This document shows positions 51,949 through 64,000 of a stretch of 64,000 nucleotides of DNA, one piece after another (within the stretch, counting starts at the first letter, position 1; each line of letters begins with the position of its first letter). The stretch lies in contig SSBO01000012.1 of NCBI GenBank assembly GCA_005281725.1, forward strand, positions 21,592,779-21,656,778. The letters run 5' to 3'. A model generated the notes under the pieces. That model had not been told where the DNA came from. It did no database searches and worked only from the letters and a program-made list of their open reading frames with translations. Source of the stretch: Wuchereria bancrofti. Its lineage: Eukaryota > Nematoda > Chromadorea > Rhabditida > Onchocercidae. Position numbers and translations under genes: made by a program.

Positions 51949-53687
51949 ATTGCTAATCTTTAATTACTAAGTTTTTTTTTTGTTTAGCTCAAATTTTATT
52001 TAAAAAAAAAAAAAAAAAAAGAAAGAGAAAAGGTTTTTATACATTGATTGTAACGGATGTTATTACTGCGACAACTTTTGCTGCTATCAACACTTTTAAC
52101 ATTCATTGATGATCATCGATAATTCTCTCTAATCATACATATCCCTCTGCTACTACTACTATCTCTTAATATCACTAACTGAAAAGCTTTAGATTAGAGC
52201 ATTCAATCTTATCATTTTCTTCTCTTCCACTTATCATTATAACTTTCTCTTATCATTATAGCTTTCTCTTATCATTATCTCTTCCACTATCCTATCATTT
52301 CTCTCAAATTTTGCCAAACCGAAAAGCACTAAAATGAATGTTTGACGTGAAACAACTGTTGAAATAGGATGAAATGGTCAGAATTCTATTCTTTTCCTCT
52401 CATAATTCTACAATCTTTCGCTTATTTACAAAGCTATGCCATTTGTTGAGAAGTTAGTTTAGTCCGTCCAAATGTGGTGGAAATATTTCAACAACAATAC
52501 AAATTGAAATTTAAACCAATAGCACAATGTTCCATTTTACCGCATCGCATTTTCTTCTTTTTTTTTTTTTTGTTTTGTTCTACAGAATAATTTATTTTTT
52601 GATTTATTTTTAATGTAAACTATTTCAGATGTAAAATTATAATAGATAAATAGTTGTTGTGCTTTTCATATTTAGCTTATTGTTATTTTGATTTTATTCA
52701 ATTAAATTTTCCATCAAATTATTATAGCATTTACTTTGTGATGAGTAAAAATTTTTTTTTTTGAATAAGTTAAAGCTTATGTATTCATAATTTATCAATT
52801 AAAACAATGAAAGATTGTTTACTTATATCATTAATTAATTAACTAAATAACTGACTAATTATCAGCAATTTTATTTAAAAGTTTAATTATCATTTAATTG
52901 ATTATGCTTCAATCATAAAAAATTTTCTGTCAAATGGCATATTGCTATTTTATGATTAGCTAGAAAAATTTTCTTTCATCATCATCATTTTTTTTTTTTT
53001 CTAAAATTATGTTTAAAAATTTTTTCATGAAAATTTTACCATAAATTTTACAATGATATCTCTTTCCTATTGTTTTATTCACAATTGAAAAAGTGATAAT
53101 ACAAAAGATATTGCATGGTTAAATAAAAAATATAAAATCAATATATTTCGTAAAATTTTTATCAAAATTTAAAAAACGTAATTTAAAAAAAAAGAAAAAC
53201 GAAGTGTAGTGGAAAAGAAAAAATTTTTCTGCCAGATGGCATTTTGCTACTTTATGATTGAGCAATCTTGAGATACGGGAAGATATATACAAAGGAAAGC
53301 TTTTAAACTAAAGTCAGAAAATTCATATTAACATAAATACAAATATCATTTCTGATTAAACTGTGATATGTTATCACCAGAATATAGCAAATATCTCTCT
53401 AACAAATAATTATAAAATTAATCATATTATCTTTTTTTTCATTTCTTAGAAGATTAATATTTAAATACAATAGAAATTGTCATCTCATTCATCAGCATTA
53501 TCGTAATGATGATAATGCTTAAAGTGATAATAATTTTATCAACGATTAAAGTGATAATAGTCTTATCAATAACTATCTCATGTTTAAATGTCTAGCAGAA
53601 CAATACGTGAACTTTTATCAATAAAACTAACTGTTCGAACAAACATATCAATTTAACTGAGATATTAATTAATTTTACATATGTCAA
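51949..53687. other. Divergent AT-rich spacer
   Basis: The 1.7 kb lies between the tentative minus-strand gene and the plus-strand gene starting at 53688. It holds a roughly 19-bp repeat (TTATCATTATAACTTTCTC type) at about 52231-52278 and many A/T runs. No exon was recognised. Confidence 0.4.
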
Positions 53688-56501
53688 ATGGATAAAGTTA
53701 GGGTGACAGAAGTGAAAGTACATTGTAATTGCAGGTAAATTTCCAGGTGTGTCGCAATTTTTACTGTTTACATTTGCAAATATCTTTTCACATTTAAGAA
53801 GCCATCAGCATCCATTAATACTATTTCATTTGCTTTTTTCTCTTCAACTAGTAATTGTTTCAATTGCTAACACATCAAATGCTATATTATCTATCGTTTC
53901 AACATTTATTTTTTTAATTTTAAAATTAAAATAACAGTTTAGGTTCTTTTATTACTTTCATTGTTCTTTTTTCTTTTGATTTTTTTTAATGTTTGAAAAA
54001 TATTTATCAATAATGTATATATGTTTATATATTTTCATCAATGTTTAGCTAAATTCAATAAAATTCAATAAAATTTGATAAAATACTAGAAGTAAAAAAT
54101 TAATTATCATTGAAAACTTTGTTGTAAATAACAACAACTGATATCTATTTATAAATCTTTTAACAATATCTGATCTAATTTTTTTTTATCAACAAATTAA
54201 TTTGTTAATCGATCGTATTTTATTTTTTTTTTTTTACCTCAATGTTTTAATATAGGTGAGAATGAGCATATATCGATGGATGAATGAATGAATGAGTGTG
54301 CTTTTTTTTAAAATGATTTTGTAAATATTTCAACACTGTGAAAAATCAATTCAAGGAAATGTAAACTTTTCCACAATTTACTTTAGATAGAATGTTTAAC
54401 AATTTTTTGATCATTAATTTTCAAACTTTCTTAAATACTTCTTTCGATTTATCGAATTTCAAAGTTTTCATGATTTCTTAAAAGAAAAAAAAAAAGATAT
54501 GTTGAAAGAGAGGGAGAGAGAGATAAAAAATTGCCGAAAAATTTCCATTATTTCTCATATTCTTTCTTTTTTTTTCTTCTCCAGAATATAAGATGAAATG
54601 ATTCAGAAAGATTGACAATTGTTTAAAAGAAATTTAAGAGAGAGAGAAAGAGCCATTATGTATATATTTCATAGGTATAAATAAGCATAGCTATTATCAA
54701 GAAATATCTAAAAATCTAATCTTATAGCTTATCACCTTGGTGATAAGCTATAAACAATTCACATTAAGCTGACATTTATATTGTATTCATGATTACTAAC
54801 AACATTCGATCATCCATTTATACTCTGAAATTTTACAAATTACTTTCCACTTTATTTTGCTCTTTGAAATTTATTCTTTAAATCTCATTTCCTTCTAATA
54901 TTTTCTCTTTTTTAACTTTAGCAATTTTCGCTTTACTTCTTTTTAAAAAAAAAAAAAAAAGGAAAAATATAAAAGTAAATAAAACAAAATACTAATGGAA
55001 GATAAATCAATCAAAATCTAACTGATTGAATAACTCATATCATTGAGATGCATTAAAATAATCAATAAATGATCACTGAATGATCGCAAATAATCTTAGC
55101 AAAAAAAAAATACTTTTCTGTCCTATTTTATTACTTTCAAATTATAATTAATGAAATTATTTAAAAATATTTTGGTATATTTTATTTAAAAAAAAAAAAA
55201 TTTTACATTGCACGTAAACTAAGTATATTTATTAGAGTCAAATTAATTACATTGTTGACATTCTTACATATCTATGCTAGATAGATAAAAAGTACATCTT
55301 ATCATGATAATATCTATTTGTATTACATATTTCTATTATTATGATCTTATCATAATTGATATTATTTAGATATCATTTATCTATATTGTGGAAAAAAAAA
55401 TAAACATTTACGAAAATAAGTTGTTTCTTTGTTTTATATCTTTACATTATTACATTTTTGTTTTTGTTTTTCTTTTTTTCTACATTTTATGCGCTTATTG
55501 TAACTTTCATTACTTATTAGATGTTTTTTTTTTTAAAGTTAACTTATCATTTTATTTAATTTTAATTTTAATCTATTTCAGATCGTCGTTGTATGCATAT
55601 GGAGTAGTAAAATGATTTTGCATATTTTAGCAGAAATATTTACAGCTAAATCTAATTATGATTAAATTACAATTCTATTTGTCAATCTTCAATTATTTTG
55701 CTTGAAAATTAAATTTTTATAAAAAAAAGGTAATTTTTTTTTGAAATTAAAAAAAAAATCAAACAATGCAATTTATAAGACAAACATTTATTTAATATTT
55801 TTCTATTTAATACTTTTTTTTCTCATAATATTTCAAGATAATATTATTATCATTGCCTATGTGTGAAATATTTTATAAAATTTTAGGAGTTTTCATCTCC
55901 CTAAATTACAACACTATCTTTGGTGGCTTAATTTGATGAATCAAAAGCGATTCGCAATTACAACAAACAATTCTTGCGTTGATGATCGACAAACAAATAC
56001 GCTGTGTGATCGTTATTCAAGTCGTCAACAATTGTTTACACCTGTATCCAGAATTAATTTTTCAGGTTTATTTATAGATCTATCAGAAAAATTAATGAAA
56101 ATTAATTAAGAGAAATTAACAAATTAATATGCTATTTTTCTTTTTCGATGCATAGAATTAATAATTTTAGAGAAATTTCGATTAAATTTACACGATAATC
56201 CTTCAATAAGTAATTCACAAGGAGTATTTACGTGTAACAATATCTCACGTTCCATACCTGCTGAACGACCACGTGTTGAAACTGCACATCCATATCACGT
56301 CACTGATTTTTCTCATTTCCAGGAAAACAATTTACTTGATTATCAAGCAGGTAGGTAGTAAATATGCTTTGTTAAGCATATTTGGTAATTTATAAGCGCA
56401 ATGGAATTTTAATTTTAAATTATTTAATTTTTAATTAAGTATGAAAGTTTATTTCAATTTCTATTCTTATTGTCCTAAAATTGAAATGAGCTTTTCCATT
56501 T

Positions 56502-56536
<35 letters not shown>

Positions 56537-59500
56537 CGCGTTATCATTATTAAATGAAACTTTCAGAACGGATTTACTCGTTTTATTGAAATTTCAAATT
56601 TTATAAAAAAATTTGTACAATTTTGTTCAAACTGACAATATTTTTTTCTTTCTTTGTATAAAACTTCAATTTATCATCATCGTTTAATGAAAATCAAATA
56701 ATTATGTTTTTGTTTAGTACTTTTCAGGAAAATCGTTAAATTATAATCAGCAATTTTATTCAGTGGAAGAGCATCACGACGATTTCAATCTCCGTGAATT
56801 CAACAACACAACAGATCACCGTCATTTGAGCATTTCAATTCCTGAAAATCATTTTAACGAGCAAATAAAAAATTCAAAACTCACCGAGGAAATTGCTTCT
56901 CATTCAAATCCTTCCGTCAATTTATATTCACAGAATATTGGTAAGTTCGAATTTGTTTTTCTATCGTTCAATGATACTTTGCAAATATTAATTTAGTATG
57001 AAAAGTTATACTAATTGTAAACTTTTTAAAAATTACAGTTATAAAAAATTGCAGTAATTCTTCAAACTTCTTTAAATTTTATTAGAAATTTCTAATTATT
57101 TTCAAGCAACTTAATTATTTAAATTCATTAATTATGATTTAACAGAATAATGCTTCAAATTAATTATGTTTATATTAGCAATTCGATTTTTTTAAGTTCA
57201 ATCTATCTATTAGAACTTTTTTTTTTTTTTTCATCAAACAAGCAGTGTAATAGAAATTTTGCGCCCTCTTTCTTTATTTACTTACGACAAGTCCACGATC
57301 AAAAAGTACTAATAGCAAGTCAGTAAAAATTTTAAATTCTAAATTTATTTAAGGTTAAAAATTAAAATGATTAAAAGATGGTTGAAGCCTTGACCTAGAA
57401 AAAGCGACAATATGTGTCGATAGGCCTATTTTAAATGATTATTTTTAAATGAGAAATAAACTCATTGATTATGACCTCTATTACTGATCATTTTGCTACA
57501 GTGTTAGGTTCAAATTTTATCGTTGTTTTTTTTTTCTTCTCTTTTTTTTTTTTTTTAAGTTGAAAATTTATCAACTTATCAGTTTGTTCAAGATCCCATC
57601 ACTAAAATGTCAATCGAATTTCACAATCGTTGAGAATTTTAAAAGTATAAAAAAAGAGAGAACGAACTTTTTTTTTTTCTTAAAAATAGATCGAATAAGA
57701 AATCATTCAACACAAAACGCTCCGAGATTTCTCAATCGAACAGAATCAATCGATATCCAAAGAACAGATCGTCTTACATATAAAAAACCTGAAGTTTGTC
57801 CCTTTTTTTTCTCTCTTTTAAATACACTAACTATTAAATATACAAATTTGAATATACTAAATTCATATTTCAAATTTCAATATTTCAATGCTTCAGCAAC
57901 AAAATTCAAATCACAAGAATTCAAAATGGTCAGAACTTTGACATTGTTAAGAATGTGATATGATCCATAAAAAAGTAACTTCATTTAAACATGAAATTAA
58001 CTTTTCAGTAATTTAACTCTGATAAAATCTAACTGTCCATTATTATCACTGATAAGATAATGCATAAGTTGAAATATTTTCAACTATTATCTAACTAATG
58101 CAATAACGACTAATTTAAAATTTATTCATTTTTTTTCCATTTAACATCTATCAACAATAAGTTAATTTTATTGATTTGAACAATGTCTCATATAACTTTC
58201 TCAATTTCTTTTCTGATTATTTTCTGTTAATAATTCAAATTTTTCGATAAAACATTAAATAAAAGAATAAAATAAATAAAAATTATTAGATATGATCTTT
58301 ACTTTGAAAATTTAATTTGATGTTTTTCTAAGATTTAACTTTTACTCTCACTATTCTATCACATTTCTTCCTTTTCTCTTTTTTTTAGATATATTACGCT
58401 GATAATAGACGTGTTGAACGTTTAACTTATCGTCCAACTGATAATCAGCACACGCACGTGACACATCCAATTGTTGAATTATCGATACCAAAAGAAGCAT
58501 CCAATGAAGATGCATTAATTAATATTCCATACATTGATCAAAATATTAATTGGCATTATTTGTCGAGAAAGAATTCAGAATTGAATAATTATCCAATCAA
58601 ACAACAAACAAATATTTCTTCATCGAATGGTTCAACTTCATTGATTGTTTCTGAATACGATCATTCGTATAGCACAGGTAAGATATCCTTTTAAATTAAG
58701 AAAATTCTTAAGAGAATAAAATTAATGTCCACTGCTACTACTTGGTTAAATAGGTTTTTTACCTGTAATCACATCCATCTCAGTTGGTTGGATAAATTTT
58801 CTACCTGTAATCACATCCATCTCAGTATGAATTCGGTACAATTCTTACGTAGGACAGAATGTTTTAATGACAGAATGTCACATGTCACCAAGTTCTGATA
58901 AATTTTCTCATAATCGATTACTCTATTGCAAGAAGTAAAGATATAAATCGTTTGGTATCAAATTTAAAATTTATTTGTAACCTTTTACTCATCACTGATT
59001 AAAATAATAATAATGGTGATAATAATAATAATAATTATGATAATAATAATAATAATGGATTATTAAGCTGAAATAAAAATGCTTGTAGGGAAGAAGACAG
59101 CAAGCAGTAATATCCAAAGTACGTCAAAATCTGCTTCAGTACCAATCGTTGATTGTTCCAGTTTAGACGCATTTCTGGACGAATCATTATTACAAGAAAA
59201 AGGGAACATGTCAAAATCAACAAAAGAATGGCGGTTTGTATTTTTTTTTTTCTTACAAATTTTTGTTTCATTTCAAAATAATATGAGAAAAAAGATTGCA
59301 AAAATGGAGCATTGTATTATAGTGCAAAATAATTTAAATTTGATTTAAAACTTTTTAAAGTAATGGTATAGGGTTAAAACTTTTTAATTATTGAATAGTC
59401 GAATATTGTGCATTTTAATTTTCTTAAATCTTAGTAAATTGTTAAAATTTAGATCATCATTTTCAACAATGCGAAATCGTTTTGGTAATATTGAATTATC

Positions 59501-62500
59501 ATCGGATGAAGCAATGTCAAATAATCATAATTTTGCAACGATTGGCTCAATGACATTACCAAAAAGAACGCTTACAAAATCAGCAAGTCAAGGAAATCTA
59601 ATTGTTAATGAACATTTGGATTCAAATGAAAGGTTAATTTTTAAATTAATTATCAATTATTTGTTAATATGATTTTATTCCTGATTTTATGTTTCTCCAT
59701 TTAGACGACGATCACTTCTTGCTAATGCAGTTGAACATCGTCGTGCTGCTGAAGCACCTGAGCTACAACGTCCGACATCACGTCGAGAATTGGGCGATTT
59801 TTGGGAAACAACTATCAAAAATCGTTCAGGTATTATTTATTAGCAATAATTTTACTTTTTTTTTTGCTATGATTAAATAATTGATTAGGTTAATCATTTG
59901 AAATCTAATAATTTATCACAAATTTCAGTAGCACCACGTACTCCGTCACCATTAACAGCTGCTCAACGTATGAAATTACTAAATGAATCAATCAATGAAA
60001 ATGGCACAAATCGATCAGGTCGACGATTTTCCGGTGATAATTTAGCAAGACGTAAGGCAAATTTTTTAGAAGCAGTGAAAAGTTCATCATCACAAACAGA
60101 TCGTATTACTAACAGAAGATCAACTATCATTCCTTCAATCAATGTAAGTCATTTGGAACGGTGTTACATTTCTGACAGCAATAATAGTTTAATAGTAACT
60201 AAAAGTTATAAAAAAAAAAGAGTTATTTTCAAGAGCAATTGACCTTTTTGATTTTACTTTGAAAAAATTCTTTTTTTTCGACTTTTTTTTTTTTTATGAA
60301 TAAAGCATAATTTACAGGTTGAAATTAAACAAAATAGCAATAATGAGCCAAATTTTGCATCTTTGGATAGTGCAGTAGCAGAACTTAATAATAGTAATTA
60401 TGTGCTTAATAGCAGTGGCGGTTGTGCTAAATTTCCGCTTGATGATCTATGCTCATCTAGTCCAATTAGTAAACGAGAAGGTATAATATTGAAATTTTCA
60501 TTTTATCAATATTCAAATTGAGATAATTTTCATAATTATTTCTACTTCTATAGCATATCGACAAGCTGAACATAAGGTATGCAAAAATTTTTCGGAAATT
60601 ATCATATTAGCGATCATCAAATCATATTTTATAGTTTTTATCTAATCTAATGGTTAAATAATTATTGATTGATTAGATGAGGACATCATGGTGACAGCAA
60701 TACTACATACTAACTTTTTTATTTGATTTGAAATGTTTAAGAAAACATTTTTGTGCTCTTTTGTAATTAATGTTTCTTTCATACTAGAAAGGCTAATTTC
60801 GATCCAATTTCTAATTTCACTATTTCTTATCTAATTGAAAATATTTCATTCTAATAATTTAAAAGTTTTCTCTTACTATTTTAAAAATTATTCTATTAAT
60901 TTTGTAATAGAATAAAAATTTTTGTTTCTTTTATAGGCTTAACATCATTAATGAATGGTGCGCTATTGACGCATAGTCCAAGTCCTGAGGCTACAAGTGA
61001 TGCAAGCTCAAACTATAGTGCTCCAACTGGATTACCACATCCAAAACCAAAACACAATATACGTGAACAGCTAATACAAGCTGGTTTTGAACCACGTGGA
61101 AGTAATTTTTATTTACACGTTGTTACATTTTGCAAATTGTAAATTTTACAAAAAATTATATTCAAACATAACTGTAATTTTATAATGAAAACATACAAAA
61201 TTCACATAAAGTTTAGTTCTTTAGTCGTTTTTTTTTTGTGTGTGTGCGCGAAATATTACTATTATAAATGTAAGTAATTTAAATCAATTTGAAATTTATC
61301 AATTTTTCAAAAAAAAAAAAAAATCTTACCAATATTTGAATAATGTAGCAGCAATCTATGTGAATCGTAGTGGCATACGTTTTGGAAGTGCACCAAATTT
61401 TCCGATACCTTCCAATGGTAGCGTTGCATCTCGCATTTCTGAATTTGAGAAAAAACCAGGTGCTCCAAATTTACTACGAATTGCTTGTGCGGAACGACAA
61501 AGAAATGAGGTTTTGTTTAATTTTATTCCATTAAAATGCTTTATTTCTCGAATTATCCATTCTCGAGATGTAATAATTTGTTAATCCAATGTTTATAATG
61601 AAGTGATAAAACTAACATTGTCAATTTTTGAAGCAAAATCCGAACTAATATTGTAAAATTTAAAATTAAAACTTAATTAATGATATGAAATTTATAAAAT
61701 TTTTAGCAAATTTTTGATATAAACTTCAATAAGTTATCATCATTTATGACATAAAAAACTTCTTTTTTCTTCTTCAATTATACAAAATTTATACGAATAT
61801 TTATTGTGAAATTAAAATTAAGTATGAAAGCAAAATTATTGAACATATTTTGAAATTTATAAAAAATATATGACATAAAAAGGTAATGTATTAATTTCTA
61901 TTTATAAAATGATCAACTCGAAAATGACCACTGTCTTGCAGTCGTCTCCTATCAAATCACCATTAGGACCTATGTCACCACGATCATCGGTCTATCGTAC
62001 TAAGCCAGTAATTCATGCTGATATGAATGGTCCATCGTTGCATATAAATCAACCATCTACCAATATTGAATCAATCTTTCAATTTCCACAAATTAAACAA
62101 TTTATCGAAGCTAAGGTATAAATTTTGATTACAAAATGTTTATATGCTAAAATTGTTCATTAATAGGCGCAAATGTCAACAAACAAATTGTCCTACTAAT
62201 GCACTCTTCGTCATGCTAACAGGAAATAGAAAAAATAATTTCATTCTATGAATTTTCTCTTCCTTCTCCTATTCATTTCTCTGTTTACCTTTTCTGTATA
62301 ATTTTCATATCGTTTTTTTTTTTATATCTCTGATATCTCTTTGATATTAACGATTTTTTATTCCATTTCAATCAAATCTGTACTTTTCCTCAAAAATAAA
62401 AAACGCTATTTCAACAATACATTTATGCTACCATAAAACTTTCATTTTATTTTATNAAAAAAAAAAAAAAATCTTACCAATATTTGAATAATGTAGCAGC

Positions 62501-64000
62501 AATCTATGTGAATCGTAGTGGCATACGTTTTGGAAGTGCACCAAATTTTCCGATACCTTCCAATGGTAGCGTTGCATCTCGCATTTCTGAATTTGAGAAA
62601 AAACCAGGTGCTCCAAATTTACTACGAATTGCTTGTGCGGAACGACAAAGAAATGAGGTTTTGTTTAATTTTATTCCATTAAAATGCTTTATTTCTCGAA
62701 TTATCCATTCTCGAGATGTAATAATTTGTTAATCCAATGTTTATAATGAAGTGATAAAACTAACATTGTCAATTTTTGAAGCAAAATCCGAACTAATATT
62801 ATAAAATTTAAAATTAAAACTTAATTAATGATATGAAATTTATAAAATTTTTAGCAAATTTTTGATATAAACTTCAATAAGTTATCATCATTTATGACAT
62901 AAAAGACTTCTTTTTTCTTCTTCAATTATACAAAATTTATACGAATATTTATTGTGAAATTAAAATAAGCAAAATTATTGAACATATTTTGAAATTTATA
63001 AAAAATATATGACATAAAAAGGTAATGTATTAATTTCTATTTATAAAATGATCAACTCGAAAATGACCACTGTCTTGCAGTCGTCTCCTATCAAATCACC
63101 ATTAGGACCTATGTCACCACGATCATCGGTCTATCGTACTAAGCCAGTAATTCATGCTGATATGAATGGTCCATCGTTGCATATAAATCAACCATCTACC
63201 AATATTGAATCAATCTTTCAATTTCCACAAATTAAACAATTTATCGAAGCTAAGGTATAAATTTTGATTACAAAATGTTTATATGCTAAAATTGTTCATT
63301 AATAGGCGCAAATGTCAACAAACAAATTGTCCTACTAATGCACTCTTCGTCATGCTAACAGGAAATAGAAAAAATAATTTCATTCTATGAATTTTCTCTT
63401 CCTTCTCCTATTCATTTCTCTGTTTACCTTTTCTGTATAATTTTCATATCGTTTTTTTTTTTATATCTCTGATATCTCTTTGATATTAACGATTTTTTAT
63501 TCCATTTCAATCAAATCTGTACTTTTCCTCAAAAATAAAAAACGCTATTTCAACAATACATTTATGCTACCATAAAACTTTCATTTTATTTTATTTTTTT
63601 TTTGAACAAATTTTAGATGAATTTTAAAAGCATTGAAATTTTTTATCAGTGAATTATTTGAGAAATCTCAGTAGTTTATAGTTATATTTTTGTTTCATTA
63701 TCATTTATCCATAATTCTTTTTTCTTTTTTAAAGATTATTAGAATTAAAAGAAATGATAAGAATTGCTTATGATAAGTTTAGCTACTGATAGAATAAGTG
63801 ATCAGTTTCAATTGTAACGTTTCAATTAATTTCAATTAATTAAAGATAATTGCACGTCTATTCGAATTTTCTTCAGTACCACAATTCTTCTATCTTACTA
63901 ATGTGTGTGTAGGTGTGTCACATTTTTGTCGCATTCAAAAGCGTTCAATTTCCATTCTAAAGTTTTCACTGTGTGAATTATTTAAACAATTCAATTCAAA
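53688..64000 (+). CDS. Long Ser/Asn-rich protein, probably disordered, 3' end outside the window
   Basis: Exons: 53688-53734 (tentative), 55887-56065, 56156-56350, 56728-56940, 57690-57793, 58389-58677, 59089-59233, 59453-59632, 59705-59829, 59929-60143, 60318-60480, 60937-61101, 61349-61509, 61942-62115, all phase-consistent: 785 codons so far, no stop, and exon 14 ends at a GT donor, so the gene continues beyond 64000. If exon 1 is wrong, the ATG at 55936 is the alternative start. The product is rich in Ser, Asn, Thr, Arg and Pro, with many short basic and SP/TP motifs (VAPRTPSPLTAAQRMK, SSPIKSPLGPMSPRSS, LTKSASQGNL), i.e. likely phosphorylated and unstructured. More ordered patches are KHNIREQLIQAGFEPRG and SRISEFEKKPGAPNLL. 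I do not recognise the family; a cytoskeletal or signalling scaffold is a guess. Exons 13 and 14 recur at 62497-62657 and 63081-63254. Confidence 0.65.
56502..56533. repeat. Long poly(A) run
   Basis: An uninterrupted run of roughly 30 A lies inside an intron of the long gene. It is one of the longest homopolymers in the window. Confidence 0.85.
58761..58826. repeat. 24-bp direct repeat with 42-bp period
   Basis: ACCTGTAATCACATCCATCT followed by CAGT occurs at 58761-58784 and again at 58803-58826, both preceded by related T-rich sequence. It lies in an intron of the long gene. Confidence 0.9.
59004..59057. repeat. AAT/ATA trinucleotide microsatellite
   Basis: Imperfect AAT repeats with two interruptions (GGTGAT and TTATGAT) lie shortly upstream of the exon at 59089. 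Confidence 0.85.
60554..60576 (+). other. Possible 23-base cassette exon
   Basis: The bases between TTTCTATAG and GTATGC read CA TAT CGA CAA GCT GAA CAT AAG, in phase with the upstream exon (60318-60480). Inclusion would put the next exon out of frame and meet a TAA at once, so if used it would be a poison exon. I leave it out of the main model. Confidence 0.25.
61309..63594. repeat. Near-identical 1.14 kb tandem duplication with an N at the joint
   Basis: Copy 1 is 61309-62455 and copy 2 is 62457-63594; a single N at 62456 separates them. The copies differ by about two substitutions and one 9-base deletion (the AAGTATGAA-type stretch near 61820 is missing from copy 2). Each copy carries the same two exons, 61349-61509 and 61942-62115 against 62497-62657 and 63081-63254. 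Confidence 0.95.
63595..64000. other. AT-rich intron or downstream sequence, window end
   Basis: No exon of the long gene is recognisable here. The gene has not reached a stop codon, so this is most likely intronic sequence leading to exons outside the window. Confidence 0.4.

Noticed and set aside
53749..53934. Hydrophobic 61-codon frame
   Set aside because: It would need a GTG start, is low-complexity, and follows a good splice donor at 53734/53735, so it is probably intron.
1..64000. CRISPR arrays, tRNA, rRNA, telomeric repeats, full-length transposons
   Set aside because: I looked for regular spaced repeats, tRNA T-arm patterns, TTAGGC arrays and transposase or reverse-transcriptase motifs and saw none. 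A dedicated tRNA or transposon search was not possible here.

Overview
The window is eukaryotic: about 70-75% A+T by eye, rich in A/T homopolymers, with genes broken into many short exons by GT...AG introns whose acceptors mostly read TTTCAG or TTTTAG. That acceptor style, acceptor sites lying just upstream of several start codons (possible spliced-leader sites), and a worm-type casein-kinase-1/tau-tubulin-kinase-like gene point to a nematode, probably a parasitic one such as a filarial or other clade III worm; this is inference. I found no prokaryotic operon, CRISPR array, tRNA, rRNA or intact transposon. The exon models were built by hand from splice consensus and phase continuity. Family names come from recognised motifs, not from a search.

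Layout. 2.85-5.26 kb, minus: a 228-residue F-box protein. 7.06-8.54 kb, plus: a 149-residue four-pass membrane protein. 8.5-16.5 kb: AT-rich, gene-poor, with a 316-base gap. 16.55-19.09 kb, plus: an eight-exon, 289-residue protein I do not recognise. 19.95-30.33 kb, minus: condensin-2 subunit D3 (HCP-6/NCAPD3), about 1,613 residues in 38 exons, with two apparent one-base frameshifts at A-runs. 31.68-37.48 kb, plus: a USP20/USP33-type deubiquitinase, catalytically complete but without a visible N-terminal ZnF-UBP. 38.85-41.05 kb, plus: a CK1/TTBK-like kinase with one non-AG acceptor. 42.41-47.01 kb, plus: N-acetylglucosaminyltransferase I (MGAT1/GLY type). 49.55-51.95 kb, minus: a tentative small coiled-coil-like gene. 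53.69 kb to beyond the window, plus: a long Ser/Asn-rich, probably disordered protein, whose last visible exon pair appears twice.

The genes do not form an evident pathway. They are housekeeping or regulatory functions: chromosome condensation, ubiquitin turnover (F-box and USP), phosphorylation and N-glycan maturation. Condensin D3 and the deubiquitinase are divergently transcribed from a 1.35 kb spacer.

I did not find a convincing undescribed system. The most useful observations are assembly and gene-model problems (a near-identical 1.14 kb tandem copy joined by a single N, two homopolymer frameshifts, one non-canonical acceptor), the missing ZnF-UBP, the unrecognised 289-residue protein, and short overlapping upstream ORFs before the membrane-protein start.
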